From Peribacillus frigoritolerans (GTDB lineage: Bacteria > Bacillota > Bacilli > Bacillales > DSM-1321): a stretch of DNA of 64,000 nt. Positions within the stretch are counted from its first letter, which is position 1. The number at the start of each line of letters is the position of its first letter. The notes under the pieces are model-generated. The model saw only the letters and a list, made by a program, of their open reading frames with translations. It was not told where the DNA came from and ran no database searches. Below, one piece after another: positions 16,347 to 25,530 of the stretch. Made by a program: the position numbers and the translations under genes. The stretch spans positions 2,751,712 to 2,815,711 of the forward strand of contig NZ_KV440950.1 of the NCBI RefSeq assembly GCF_001636405.1, written 5' to 3'.

Positions 16347-17294
16347 ATGCAAAAGCAAAATGCAGGGATACATCATATAACCGCAATTGTAGGCAATCCT
16401 CAAGAGAATGTGGATTTTTATGCTGGAGTATTGGGAATGCGTATGGTGAAGAAAACCGTTAATTTTGATGATCCAGGCACCTATCATTTATATTTCGGAG
16501 ATGAATCCGGTTCACCGGGCACAATCATCACTTTCTTTCCTTGGCCTGAGGCATACCGAGGGACAATTGGCTCCGGACAAGTGGGGATTACAACATATGC
16601 AGTTCCGGAGGGTTCAATGGGCTTCTGGGAAAATCGTTTGGGTAAATTTAATATAGACTTTGAAAAGGTTTCACGTTTCGGTGAGGAATATCTTGAGTTC
16701 CAAGACCCACATGGTTTGCAACTTGAACTGGTTGAGCGTAAAGAAGGTAAAAATAGCGAGTGGTCATTCGGCGGTGTACCAGCTGATAAGGCGGTCAAGG
16801 GTTTCGGCGGAGCTGTATTATTGACGTCAAAACCGATCAAAACGATGGAACTATTAGAGGAAGTGATGGGCCTTCAAAAGGTTGGGGAAGAGGGCGATTT
16901 CATCCGCTTCAAATCCACATCGGATATCGGAAATTTGATCGATGTTAAAAAAACGGTTTTACCAAACGGTAAAATCGGAGTGGGAACTGTCCATCACATT
17001 GCATGGCGTGCGAGCGATAATGAAGATCATAAAGAATGGAGGGAGCATATCGGTAACCATGGCTATGGTGTGACACCCTTTACAGACCGACAATACTTCG
17101 ATGCGATTTATTTCAGGGAAGATGGAGGCATACTCTTTGAAGTTGCCACAGATCCACCCGGCTTTGCTCATGATGAAACGAAGGAAACGATGGGCAGTAA
17201 ATTAATGCTGCCGCCATGGTTGGAAGAAAAGCGGGAAGTCATGGAAAAAACGTTACTGCCGGCAGTGCCGAGAGTACTAGAGGAGGATAAATGA
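16347..17294 (+). CDS. Ring-cleaving dioxygenase (VOC family), MhqE/MhqA-like
   Basis: A 315-residue paralogue of the preceding gene with the same two-module layout (AGIHHITAIVG at the start, VHHIAWRA and GGILFEVATDPPGF in the second module). It is similar to B. subtilis MhqE and MhqA, which are paired with the MhqD hydrolase. The start ATG follows AAAGGAAG. The stop codon overlaps the ATG of the hydrolase gene, so the two are translationally coupled, as in the mhqED arrangement. Confidence 0.88.
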   Translation: MQKQNAGIHHITAIVGNPQENVDFYAGVLGMRMVKKTVNFDDPGTYHLYFGDESGSPGTIITFFPWPEAYRGTIGSGQVGITTYAVPEGSMGFWENRLGKFNIDFEKVSRFGEEYLEFQDPHGLQLELVERKEGKNSEWSFGGVPADKAVKGFGGAVLLTSKPIKTMELLEEVMGLQKVGEEGDFIRFKSTSDIGNLIDVKKTVLPNGKIGVGTVHHIAWRASDNEDHKEWREHIGNHGYGVTPFTDRQYFDAIYFREDGGILFEVATDPPGFAHDETKETMGSKLMLPPWLEEKREVMEKTLLPAVPRVLEEDK

Positions 17295-17902
17295 TGAAAC
17301 ATATTTTTCAAAAAGGAAGTAATCCAGAAGCTCCGTTACTACTGCTTTTACATGGCACTGGAGGAACGGAAACAGATCTCTTGCCATTATCCGAAATGGT
17401 TTCACCGGGTTCATCCGTATTGAGCGTACGGGGAAATGTACTTGAAAATGGAATGCCCCGTTATTTCCGACGGTTAGCTGAAGGGGTTTTTGATGAAGAG
17501 GATTTGATCTTCCGAACGAAGGAGCTTTATGACTTCTTGGAATCAGCATCCGGAAAATATGACTTCGACCGTGACAGAGTGGTGGCATTAGGTTATTCCA
17601 ATGGTGCAAATATAGCGGCAAGTTTGCTGTTCCATTACGAGGGGGCATTACAAGGAGCGATTCTTCATCATCCAATGGTTCCAAGACGAGGGATTGCTTT
17701 GCCGTCCCTTTCAGATATGCCTGTATTTATAGCTGCAGGTAAAAACGATCCTATTTGCCCAGCAGAAGAAACAGATGAACTTAATCAACTTTTACGGCAA
17801 GCTGGCGCTACAGTTGAAGTTCAGTGGGGAAATTACGGTCATCAGTTGACACGTTCAGAGGTTGATGCAGCAGGTTCATGGTTTCAAAAGAACTTTTTAT
17901 AA
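17291..17902 (+). CDS. mhqD: Alpha/beta hydrolase (carboxylesterase/phospholipase type), MhqD
   Basis: A 203-residue serine hydrolase. LHGTGG is the oxyanion-hole segment. The nucleophile S103 sits in GYSNGA, the acid is D153 (GKNDPICP) and the histidine H184 (YGHQLT). Size and neighbourhood match B. subtilis MhqD, encoded next to the MhqE dioxygenase and induced by quinone-like electrophiles. GAGGAGG precedes the tandem ATG ATG start, which overlaps the previous stop. Confidence 0.88.
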   Translation: MMKHIFQKGSNPEAPLLLLLHGTGGTETDLLPLSEMVSPGSSVLSVRGNVLENGMPRYFRRLAEGVFDEEDLIFRTKELYDFLESASGKYDFDRDRVVALGYSNGANIAASLLFHYEGALQGAILHHPMVPRRGIALPSLSDMPVFIAAGKNDPICPAEETDELNQLLRQAGATVEVQWGNYGHQLTRSEVDAAGSWFQKNFL

Positions 17903-17920
17903 GAATGAGAGGGAATGAAG

Positions 17921-18529
17921 ATGATTTCTGTTAACCCTGAAAGTCTAACTGAACGGGATAATTATAAGTTTTTGACTGGAAGCATTATACCGAGACCTAT
18001 AGCGCTGGTTACGACACAATCCGAAACCGGTACAATCAATATAGCGCCGTTCAGCTTTTTTAACATAGTCAGTTCAAATCCTCCGATGATTTCCATTTCT
18101 GTTCAACGGAAAGAAGGAGTTTCAAAGGATACAGCCCGAAATGCAATTCAAACAGGTGAGTTCGTTGTTCATATCACTGACGAAAATAATGTTGCTGATG
18201 CAAATCGAACGGCCAAGGAACTCCCATCTGAAGAAAGTGAATTGGGTCTTACTAATTTCACGCTGGCTGTTAGTGATAAGGTATCCGTACCAGGATTGGA
18301 AGAAGCGAAGGTGCGGTTCGAATGTACATTAGAGCAATCGATTCCATTGGCAGGTTCCAAGAATAAACCAGGTTGTGATTTACTGATAGGGAAAATAGTC
18401 TGCTATCATATAGAGCAAGATATTTACCATAATGGCCGTATTGACCAGAATGGGCTAAAACCTGTAGCAAGATTAGCAGGTCATACCTATACAAAACTAG
18501 GGGAATTATTTGAAATAGAACGTCCTTAA
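17921..18529 (+). CDS. ywrF: Flavin reductase family (FMN-binding split barrel) protein, YwrF-like
   Basis: A 202-residue FMN-binding split-barrel protein. Signatures are NYKFLTGSIIPRPIALVTT and APFSFFNIVSSNPPMISISV, with RLAGHTYTKLGE near the C-terminus, as in B. subtilis YwrF. It probably supplies reduced flavin or acts on an aromatic substrate alongside the dioxygenases. ATG 17921 is chosen because AGAGGG is seven bases upstream; the ATG at 17915 is too near that site. Last gene of the operon, followed by a strong terminator. Confidence 0.85.
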   Translation: MISVNPESLTERDNYKFLTGSIIPRPIALVTTQSETGTINIAPFSFFNIVSSNPPMISISVQRKEGVSKDTARNAIQTGEFVVHITDENNVADANRTAKELPSEESELGLTNFTLAVSDKVSVPGLEEAKVRFECTLEQSIPLAGSKNKPGCDLLIGKIVCYHIEQDIYHNGRIDQNGLKPVARLAGHTYTKLGELFEIERP

Positions 18530-18540
18530 GGAAAAAGTAA

Positions 18541-18578
18541 AAAATGGTGACATCTTTTAAGATGTCGCCATTTTTAAG
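18541..18578 (+). terminator. Terminator of the mhq-like operon
   Basis: A long stem (AAATGGTGACATCTT / AAGATGTCGCCATTT, one G-U pair) with T-tract. Confidence 0.9.
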
Positions 18579-18717
18579 GACCAACATGACCCCGATTAGT
18601 TTTATTTTCCATTTTATTACGCTTAGCGCCTGTTCCAGAAACAATTTAATATTAATGCCGCAGACGCCATGATCGTTATCATTTAAAAGAGGAAGTCTTT
18701 ACATTCCGAAACAAAAC

Positions 18718-18746
18718 TTGACAATTTTATCATAGATTGATAAAGT
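18718..18746 (+). promoter_or_regulatory. Promoter of the mmuPM riboswitch transcript
   Basis: TTGACA (18718-18723), 17-base spacer, TAAAGT (18741-18746), placing the transcription start just before the SAM aptamer. Confidence 0.55.
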
Positions 18747-18760
18747 TATAAAAAAATAAT

Positions 18761-18862
18761 TTCTTATCCAGAGAGGTGGAGGGACTGGCCCTATGAAACC
18801 TCAGCAACAGGTCTACAAAGACACTGTGCTAATTCCAGGGGGTGAAACCTTGATAGATAAGA
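18761..18862 (+). ncRNA. SAM-I (S-box) riboswitch aptamer
   Basis: All hallmarks of the S-box are visible. The P1 strands are TTCTTATC (18761) and GATAAG (about 18856-18861). AGAGAGGTGGAGGGACTGGC is followed by CCTATGAAACCTCAGCAAC, then GTGCTAATTCCAG and GGTGAAACCTTGATAG. SAM binding stabilises P1 and permits the downstream terminator to form. It controls mmuP-mmuM, a methionine-supply operon, consistent with repression when SAM is plentiful. Confidence 0.95.
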
Positions 18863-18883
18863 CCGTACGTGTTTATTTGTCAG

Positions 18884-18918
18884 TAACGCACTCTTTTTTG
18901 GAGTGCGTTTTCGTTTTT
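18884..18918 (+). terminator. Riboswitch expression-platform terminator
   Basis: Stem AACGCACTC / GAGTGCGTT followed by TTCGTTTTTT, 20 bp after the SAM aptamer and 30 bp before mmuP. Confidence 0.88.
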
Positions 18919-18946
18919 TCTGGATGCAAGATTAAGGAGAGTTAGA

Positions 18947-20341
18947 ATGGAGAACAAAAGGAAGCATGATTTTCAAAGGCAAATGCAAGCACGGCATATA
19001 ATAATGCTATCGCTTGGCGGGGTGATTGGAACTGGTTTATTCTTAAGTTCGGGTTATACGATTCAACAGGCTGGTCCGTTCGGAACCATCCTTTCGTATC
19101 TGATTGGTGCATTAGTGGTTTATCTAGTCATGCTATGTCTAGGTGAACTATCAGTGCATATGCCCGAGACAGGTGCGTTTCATAGTTACGCAGCCAAATA
19201 CATCGGACCAGGGACAGGGTATACAGTAGCCTGGTTGTATTGGCTAACCTGGACTGTTGCACTAGGTTCGGAATTCACGGCTGCAGGATTGTTGATGCAG
19301 CGATGGTTTCCCTCAATCAGTGTCTGGATATGGAGTGCTCTTTTTGCCATTTTGGTCTTGGCATTAAATGCGTGGACCGTTAAGTTTTTCGCTGAATCCG
19401 AATTCTGGTTTGCGTCTATAAAGGTATTTGCTATTGTAATATTCATTATTCTGGGAGTTGCGGCAATGATAGGTTTCATTCCAATGATTAACGCACAATC
19501 AGCTCCGTTATTTTCCAATGTTACAAGTGCAGGTTTATTTCCAAATGGTGCTTTTGCCATTCTAATGACGATGCTCGCGGTGAATTTTGCATTTTCTGGA
19601 ACTGAATTGATCGGAGTTGCAGCTGGAGAAACTGTGAATCCGGAAAAAACGATTCCAAAGGCAATCCGTATGACATTATGGAGATTGATTATCTTTTTTG
19701 TAGGTACCATCGTTGTTTTATCCGCATTATTGCCTGTTTCGGATGCAAGCGTATTAGAGAGCCCCTTTGTTGCCGTTCTAGAACGAATTGGAGTGCCATA
19801 TGCAGCGGATATTATGAACTTTGTTATATTAACTGCCATTTTGTCTGCTGCAAACTCAGGACTATATGCCTCATCCAGGATGCTTTGGTCACTTGCAGAT
19901 AAGAAAACTATTTCACCAATATTTGCAAAATTGACAAAACGGGGTGTTCCCTTGAATGCAGTCCTTTTCAGTATGCTAGGCGGTGTTTTAGCACTTTTCT
20001 CGAGTATTATTGCGCCGGATACTGTATATATAGTGCTTGTATCCATTTCTGGACTAGCCGTGGTTATAGTTTGGATGAGTATTAGCGCGTCACAGTTTCT
20101 ATTTCGCAGACGATATATAAACGAAGGAAACTCAGTTAATGATTTGGCTTATCATACACCATTATATCCATTCGTACCAATCGTTTCATTTATGCTATGT
20201 CTTGCTTCTTGCATAGGAATTGCATTTGATCCTACACAAAGAATAGCCCTATATTGTGGCATTCCGTTTATTTTGTTTTGCTATGGAAGTTATTATCTGA
20301 CACAAACCATAAAGAAAAGAGGAGTAGACGATGAAGAATAA
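18947..20341 (+). CDS. mmuP: S-methylmethionine (amino acid) permease
   Basis: A 464-residue APC-superfamily permease with about 12 membrane segments. The family entry motif [13 protein letters not shown] is near residue 25, followed by [17 protein letters not shown] and the conserved [12 protein letters not shown] segment. Amino acid permeases of this GabP/MmuP branch import compounds such as S-methylmethionine. The function is set by context: a SAM riboswitch upstream and overlapping mmuM downstream. AGGAGAG precedes the ATG. Confidence 0.88.
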   Translation: MENKRKHDFQRQMQARHIIMLSLGGVIGTGLFLSSGYTIQQAGPFGTILSYLIGALVVYLVMLCLGELSVHMPETGAFHSYAAKYIGPGTGYTVAWLYWLTWTVALGSEFTAAGLLMQRWFPSISVWIWSALFAILVLALNAWTVKFFAESEFWFASIKVFAIVIFIILGVAAMIGFIPMINAQSAPLFSNVTSAGLFPNGAFAILMTMLAVNFAFSGTELIGVAAGETVNPEKTIPKAIRMTLWRLIIFFVGTIVVLSALLPVSDASVLESPFVAVLERIGVPYAADIMNFVILTAILSAANSGLYASSRMLWSLADKKTISPIFAKLTKRGVPLNAVLFSMLGGVLALFSSIIAPDTVYIVLVSISGLAVVIVWMSISASQFLFRRRYINEGNSVNDLAYHTPLYPFVPIVSFMLCLASCIGIAFDPTQRIALYCGIPFILFCYGSYYLTQTIKKRGVDDEE

Positions 20342-21293
20342 AATTAACCCAATTGAAGCAATTTTACGAGGTCATTCAGTCATGATTTTGGACGGAGCTT
20401 TAGCTACAGAGCTTGAAAGTCATGGGTGTGACTTGGACGATCCCCTGTGGTCTGCACGTGTATTACTTGAAAATCCAGAAGTGATTTACCAGGTTCACTC
20501 TGACTACTTTCGAGCTGGTGCTGACTGTGCGATAACGGCAAGCTATCAAGCAACGGTTGAAGGTTTCGCCCTCCGCGGAATACAAGAAAAAGAGGCATTG
20601 GATCTAATCCGGAAAACGGTTTTACTTGCAAGAAAAGCAAGAGATGAATTTTGGAAGGAAGAATATCAAACGATTAGACCTAAGCCATTGGTTGCTGCAT
20701 CAGTTGGACCTTATGGGGCTTATCTTGCAGATGGTTCAGAGTATGTTGGGAATTATGGTGTTTCAGATGAAACTTTAGCGGCATTTCATCGCTCACGAAT
20801 ATCAGCTTTGATTGAAGCGGGAGCCGATATTTTAGCATTTGAAACGATTCCTTCCCTGCAAGAAGCAAAAGTATTACATTCATTATTGAAAGATTATCCA
20901 GAAGTCTATGCTTGGCTGTCCTTTTCTTTGAAAAATGAAAAAGCGATAAGTGACGGCACATTGCTGGAGGAGTGTGCCAGATTGTTTGGGGACAGTGAGC
21001 AAATTGCCGCAATTGGCATCAACTGTGCGCCTGTATCAGTTATCACGGAAGCCATACAGGTGTTGCGTGCAAACACGCATAAACCAATTATCGTTTATCC
21101 AAATTCCGGTGAATCATATAATCCAGAAACTAAAACATGGCATGGTCCAGAATCATGTAATAGGCTCGATGTGAAATCTGAAGATTGGCACCATGCGGGG
21201 GCAAATATAATTGGAGGATGTTGCAGAACCGCTCCTCATCATATTGCGGGCATTTCAAGAAAGTGGCGACCTTCCGTGGTAACGTTCTCCTAG
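20331..21293 (+). CDS. mmuM: Homocysteine S-methyltransferase
   Basis: A 320-residue zinc-dependent enzyme that transfers a methyl group from S-methylmethionine to homocysteine, giving two methionines. The N-terminal [11 protein letters not shown] motif and the zinc ligands GINCAP (about residue 228) and GGCCRTAP (C297, C298) are present. It overlaps the mmuP stop by 11 bases. Together with mmuP it lets the cell scavenge plant-derived S-methylmethionine as a methionine source. Confidence 0.93.
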   Translation: MKNKINPIEAILRGHSVMILDGALATELESHGCDLDDPLWSARVLLENPEVIYQVHSDYFRAGADCAITASYQATVEGFALRGIQEKEALDLIRKTVLLARKARDEFWKEEYQTIRPKPLVAASVGPYGAYLADGSEYVGNYGVSDETLAAFHRSRISALIEAGADILAFETIPSLQEAKVLHSLLKDYPEVYAWLSFSLKNEKAISDGTLLEECARLFGDSEQIAAIGINCAPVSVITEAIQVLRANTHKPIIVYPNSGESYNPETKTWHGPESCNRLDVKSEDWHHAGANIIGGCCRTAPHHIAGISRKWRPSVVTFS

Positions 21294-21337
21294 CATTTTT
21301 GTTATCAAAAATATTGTTAGTCGGGAAACCTATAAAC

Positions 21338-21373
21338 AAAAAGAACAGGAATCTGGCGGTTCCTGTTCTTTTT
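21338..21373 (+). terminator. mmuPM terminator
   Basis: A 14-bp perfect stem (AAAAAGAACAGGAA / TTCCTGTTCTTTTT). Confidence 0.92.
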
Positions 21374-21575
21374 GAGCTCTTTATTCAGATTCGATTAATT
21401 TGAAAGGATTGAACTATTAATTTCTTGGCACTTTAGAAATAAGTCGCGCAAGATCGGCTGAAAATTACAGATAAACCAACCCTTTTGCAAAAACTGTAAA
21501 AAGAGAAATTAAATCATATTTTTTTCGTGCTTGGGAAAACTAGACAAACAATGAATGGAAAGGAGAGAATGAGTT

Positions 21576-21743
21576 ATGAGTCGTGGTAAAAATTTTAATC
21601 ATAAAGAAAAAGGACATCCAGGAAATTTACCCAATAATAGAATTAGCGAAGAGAAGGAACACAGCCGCCAGTATGAACAGATTGAGGATATTGTCACTCA
21701 TGAAGCTTTCAAGAATAGGGAAAAAGAAGATGAAATGCCTTAA
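21576..21743 (+). CDS. Putative 55-residue hydrophilic protein
   Basis: ATG at 21576 with AAAGGAGAG upstream. The product is highly charged: it begins SRGKNFNHKEKGHPGNLP, has an HSRQYEQIEDIVTHEAF middle, and ends NREKEDEMP. No membrane segment or known family is recognised. The strong ribosome binding site and the terminator at 21814 support a real, separately transcribed small gene. Confidence 0.65.
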   Translation: MSRGKNFNHKEKGHPGNLPNNRISEEKEHSRQYEQIEDIVTHEAFKNREKEDEMP

Positions 21744-21813
21744 TATATGGAAATGCAGCATATCTGTTGAGACATTATATTGAGCAATTTTCCATTTCTT
21801 TAAGGATTTCAAT

Positions 21814-21867
21814 AAAGAAGCACATGAATTAAGACATAACTCTCACTTCATGTTGCTTCTTTTTTTG
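21814..21867 (+). terminator. Terminator after the 55-residue gene
   Basis: Stem AAAGAAGCACATGAA / TTCATG-T-TGCTTCTTT with one bulge, followed by TTTTTTT. Confidence 0.8.
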
Positions 21868-22204
21868 ATTAATTCACCGGGGGAAACCATGATCTTTGCC
21901 ATGTTTTTTCTTTCATTGCAAATAGATAAAGGGGGAAAAAGAATAAGGCTAAAGAGGACAACAGAAAATGAAGATGGATGATTTTTTTAAAAAAACCGAC
22001 TTTCTTCTATATAATAATTAATGAAATTTAAATTTCTAAACACAGAAATAATTACGTGCAACCGTCAAAATGGGCGAACCGACCTATCCTAATTAATGAA
22101 AGCCGCGGTATATTACAGTTATAATGAACATGTCAGGCAGTATAAGAACCTGTTTTGATGAAGTACGGTTCTTTTACCAAATACCAGTTTAAACTCAATG
22201 TCTG
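21868..22204. other. Intergenic region, 337 bp, with one hairpin
   Basis: AT-rich. A weak hairpin AAGAACC / GGTTCTT (22144-22175) lies beyond the 3' end of the convergently placed ansR and may terminate it. A TATAAT at about 22120 lacks a convincing -35. No gene or known RNA motif is seen. Confidence 0.4.
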
Positions 22205-22579
22205 CTATGTTTCATTTTGTTTATCGCGATTTATTTCCACTTCCCGTTTAGCTCTAATAAAAGCGATAAATTGAATCGTTTCCTCTTCAGAAAGGGAAAT
22301 TCCATCTACAGCTAGCTTCATATCTGGTAAATCCGTTAATTCCATGACTTGAGGTGACCCATTACCCATATCCTTAGATGGATAATCTACTCGACCCAGA
22401 ATGTAATCAGTTGAGGTATCATATAAGCCTGCCAATAAATTAATCGTTTCTAATGAAGGGCGGCGGTGGCCCGATTCGTAACCGGCATAGGTACTTTTGG
22501 CGATTCCGAGCCTGTCAGCGGTATATTGCAAAGACCATCTTTTGGACTTCCTTAATGTAGTCAATCTATTTAAAATCAT
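22205..22579 (-). CDS. ansR: AnsR-like XRE family repressor of the asparaginase operon
   Basis: A 124-residue regulator. Its N-terminal helix-turn-helix reads LRKSKRWSLQYTADRLGIAKSTYAGYESGHRRPSLETI; the C-terminal part resembles the ligand or oligomer segment of B. subtilis AnsR (116 aa). It is divergent from ansA-ansB, exactly the known arrangement, and would repress them until aspartate or asparagine signals availability. ATG 22579 has AAAAGGAGAG upstream; the longer in-frame start 29 codons earlier would run into the operator region and has no ribosome binding site. Confidence 0.88.
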   Translation of the reverse strand: MILNRLTTLRKSKRWSLQYTADRLGIAKSTYAGYESGHRRPSLETINLLAGLYDTSTDYILGRVDYPSKDMGNGSPQVMELTDLPDMKLAVDGISLSEEETIQFIAFIRAKREVEINRDKQNET

Positions 22580-22631
22580 TATTATTACTCTCCTTTTATA
22601 TAAATCCATTATAACATCATATTGAAAAAAG

Positions 22632-22643
22632 TGTACGCGTAAT
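22632..22643. promoter_or_regulatory. Putative AnsR operator, ansR-proximal
   Basis: TGTACGCGTAAT, sharing TGTACGCGT with a second site exactly 63 bp away. It lies between the ansR start and the ansA promoter. Confidence 0.55.
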
Positions 22644-22656
22644 GAATAACTTTCGC

Positions 22657-22685
22657 TTGATTTCACTATGAAACATGACTATAAT
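22657..22685 (+). promoter_or_regulatory. Sigma-A promoter of ansAB
   Basis: TTGATT (22657-22662), 17-base spacer, TATAAT (22680-22685). It is bracketed by the two TGTACGCGT motifs. Confidence 0.75.
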
Positions 22686-22694
22686 TACATGTGT

Positions 22695-22707
22695 TGTACG
22701 CGTTACA
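22695..22707. promoter_or_regulatory. Putative AnsR operator, ansA-proximal
   Basis: TGTACGCGTTACA, starting ten bases after the -10 element, where bound repressor would block initiation. It sits inside a longer interrupted palindrome, ACATG...CATGT-like. Confidence 0.55.
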
Positions 22708-22787
22708 TGAACATTTACAGCGGAAAAATCCTTTTCTGAGATATTAGAATGATAGTGAAACAGGGAGGCTTATTAGGGGGTAGTATA

Positions 22788-23798
22788 TTGGAAAAGTTAA
22801 AATCAAAAATGAAGAAGTTGATGTTGCTTACTACAGGTGGTACAATTGCATCGTTAGAAGGAAAAAATGGACTTGTTCCAGGAATGAAAGCTGACGAAAT
22901 TTTAGGCCACCTACCGGGATTGGATTTACTATGTCAGATTGATAGTAAGCCTTTGATGAATATTGATAGTACAAATATGCAGCCGGAAGATTGGACAGAA
23001 ATGGCACAATCCATCCATAAGCACTACCATGATTACGATGGCTTTGTGATTACCCATGGAACTGATACAATGGCTTACACTTCTGCTGCGCTCTCATATA
23101 TGTTACAAGATTTAGGGAAACCAATCGTCATTACTGGTTCTCAGGTCCCGATTGCCTTTAAAAAGACAGATGCCAAAAGGAATATCTCTGATGCGATCCG
23201 GTTTGCTTGTGAAGATATTGGAGGAGTATATGTTGTTTTTGATGGCAGAGTCATTCAGGGTACGAGGGCCATTAAATTGAGAACGAAAAGCTATGATTCG
23301 TTTGAAAGTATTAACTATCCTTATATTGCGACCATATTCAAAGATAAAATTGAGTATCTAAAGCCAGTTCATTCACCAAAGAATAAGGAAGCTAAGTTGG
23401 ATGCTTCCCTATGTACTGATGTTGCTTTAGTCAAGCTGCATCCCGGTATTAAGCCTGAATTCTTTGATTACCTGAAAAAGCAATGTCGGGGAATCGTAAT
23501 TGAAAGTTATGGAAGCGGTGGTATTCCATTTCAAGGAAGAAACATTTTAGAGAAATTGAATGAGTTAGTGCAATGTGGAATATCCGTTGTCATTACTACC
23601 CAATGCTTAGAAGAAGGGGAAGATATGGATATTTACGAAGTGGGACGAAAAGTGAACAAGAATGTCATCATTCGTTCCAGGAATATGAATACAGAAGCCA
23701 TCGTTCCTAAGTTGATGTGGATATTAGCGAAGACACAGGATCCTAAAAAAGTGAAGGAAATGATGGAAACACCGATTGCAGAGGACATTACATTCTAG
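22788..23798 (+). CDS. ansA: L-asparaginase (type I)
   Basis: A 336-residue (or 329) cytoplasmic asparaginase hydrolysing L-asparagine to aspartate. The first catalytic threonine is in TTGGTIAS and the second in HGTDTMAYT; both are intact. Similarity to B. subtilis AnsA is high throughout. TTG 22788 is favoured by AGGGGGT upstream; ATG 22809 gives exactly the B. subtilis length but lacks a ribosome binding site; ATG 22749 is less likely. First gene of the ansAB operon. Confidence 0.93.
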   Translation: MEKLKSKMKKLMLLTTGGTIASLEGKNGLVPGMKADEILGHLPGLDLLCQIDSKPLMNIDSTNMQPEDWTEMAQSIHKHYHDYDGFVITHGTDTMAYTSAALSYMLQDLGKPIVITGSQVPIAFKKTDAKRNISDAIRFACEDIGGVYVVFDGRVIQGTRAIKLRTKSYDSFESINYPYIATIFKDKIEYLKPVHSPKNKEAKLDASLCTDVALVKLHPGIKPEFFDYLKKQCRGIVIESYGSGGIPFQGRNILEKLNELVQCGISVVITTQCLEEGEDMDIYEVGRKVNKNVIIRSRNMNTEAIVPKLMWILAKTQDPKKVKEMMETPIAEDITF

Positions 23799-23821
23799 AA
23801 CAAACAAAGGGGCAAGAGGAA

Positions 23822-25252
23822 ATGTTGATAGAAGAGAAAACATACCGAATCGAGAAAGACTTTCTTGGGGAAAAGGAAATTCCAGCAGATGTTTATTATG
23901 GTATACAAACTTTACGCGCAGTGGAAAATTTTCCGATTACCGGTTACAAAGTCAATGAAGAAATGATTCGTGCACTGGCCATGATTAAAAAAGCGGCCGC
24001 TTTAGCGAATATGGATACCAAACGGTTATATGATGGTATTGGAAGCGCTATCGTCAAAGCTTCTGAAGAAGTGATCGATGGAAAGTGGCATGAATATTTC
24101 ATCGTTGACCCAATTCAAGGCGGTGCGGGGACATCGATGAATATGAATATTAATGAAATCGTTGCCAACCGTGCGTTAGAACTTATGGGACACAATAAAG
24201 GTGATTATGTACATGTTAGCCCAAATAGCCATGTTAACATGTCTCAATCAACCAATGACGTATTCCCAACTGCCATTCATTTATCCACACTGCGTCTTTT
24301 GGAGCAATTGTTACAAACAATGACCAAGATGAGTACGGTTTTAAAGAAAAAAGCAAAACAATTTGATCATGTTATCAAAATGGGTCGCACACATCTTCAG
24401 GACGCAGTGCCGATTCGACTTGGTCAAGAATTTGAGGCTTACAGTCGCGTTTTGGATCGGGATATAAAAAGAATAAGTCAATCACGTCAACATTTATATG
24501 AAGTGAATATGGGAGCAACAGCAGTGGGAACGGGATTGAACGCAGATCCGCGTTACATTGAAAACGTTGTTACATATTTAGCTGAAATCAGTAACTTGCC
24601 GCTTGTAGGAGCAGAACATTTAGTAGATGCAACCCAAAATACGGATGCATACACTGAGGTATCAGCTTCATTGAAAGTATGTATGATGAATATGTCTAAA
24701 ATTGCAAATGATTTACGTTTGATGGCTTCAGGACCGAGAGCGGGATTAGGAGAAATCACACTTCCAGCCCGTCAACCAGGTTCATCCATCATGCCAGGTA
24801 AAGTAAATCCAGTCATGCCAGAATTAATTAATCAAGTCGCTTTCCAAGTAATCGGGAACGATAATACGATTTGCTTAGCATCAGAAGCGGGACAACTAGA
24901 GTTGAACGTAATGGAGCCAGTGCTTGTATTCAATTTGTTGCAATCTATCAGCATTATGAACAATGCTTTCAATGTCTTTACAGATTATTGTTTGGAAGGC
25001 ATTGAGGCTAATGAGCAGCATTTAAAGGATTATGTCGAACAAAGTGTCGGAGTGATTACAGCAGTCAATCCGCACCTTGGGTACGAAGTGGTTTCACGTA
25101 TTGCCCGTGAAGCGATATTGAAAGGGAAGTCTGTTCGCGAACTTTGTTTACAATATGATGTGTTGACAGAAGAAGAATTGGATCTGATTCTAAATCCTTA
25201 TGAGATGACAAAACCCGGAATAGCGGGGGCTTCTCTTTTTGATCGGCAATAA
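23822..25252 (+). CDS. ansB: Aspartate ammonia-lyase (aspartase)
   Basis: A 476-residue member of the aspartase/fumarase superfamily that deaminates aspartate to fumarate, feeding the TCA cycle. TSMNMNINEI, MSQSTNDVFPTAIH, GRTHLQDAVPI and the flexible signature loop PGSSIMPGKVNPVMPE are all present. It starts 23 bp after ansA. With ansA it forms the asparagine-to-fumarate catabolic route under AnsR control. Confidence 0.96.
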   Translation: MLIEEKTYRIEKDFLGEKEIPADVYYGIQTLRAVENFPITGYKVNEEMIRALAMIKKAAALANMDTKRLYDGIGSAIVKASEEVIDGKWHEYFIVDPIQGGAGTSMNMNINEIVANRALELMGHNKGDYVHVSPNSHVNMSQSTNDVFPTAIHLSTLRLLEQLLQTMTKMSTVLKKKAKQFDHVIKMGRTHLQDAVPIRLGQEFEAYSRVLDRDIKRISQSRQHLYEVNMGATAVGTGLNADPRYIENVVTYLAEISNLPLVGAEHLVDATQNTDAYTEVSASLKVCMMNMSKIANDLRLMASGPRAGLGEITLPARQPGSSIMPGKVNPVMPELINQVAFQVIGNDNTICLASEAGQLELNVMEPVLVFNLLQSISIMNNAFNVFTDYCLEGIEANEQHLKDYVEQSVGVITAVNPHLGYEVVSRIAREAILKGKSVRELCLQYDVLTEEELDLILNPYEMTKPGIAGASLFDRQ

Positions 25253-25297
25253 CCAGTATTTTGGTAGAAAATATGAATCTATATGATTTTTGATATA

Positions 25298-25346
25298 ATG
25301 ACTATGCCTTTAGGACCGTTGGTATAAAGGCATGGTCATTTTTTAT
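25298..25346 (+). terminator. ansAB terminator
   Basis: Stem ATGACTATGCCTTT / AAAGGCATGGTCAT (one G-U pair) followed by TTTTTT. Confidence 0.88.
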
Positions 25347-25530
25347 ATGCATTTCAATAAGATATGTCAAACAAACTTGCGTCAACTGCTTTTTGCCATA
25401 GATAACTTAATATTCAGTTATTTAGAGCGTCAATCTAATCATGGATCGGTTTAACTGACAATAGAAAACCCATCCCCCTTAGAATATATCCAGGGGTATG
25501 GGGAAACTTGAGCTCAATAATATGCTTGTA

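Noticed and set aside
19186..20046. A 286-codon open frame on the minus strand inside mmuP
   Set aside because: It is antisense to a clear permease gene, has no ribosome binding site and its translation lacks any domain pattern; it mirrors the hydrophobic codon use of mmuP.
22020..22180. Possible riboswitch or small RNA between the 55-residue gene and ansR
   Set aside because: No known aptamer consensus fits and the only hairpin is short; it may simply terminate ansR.
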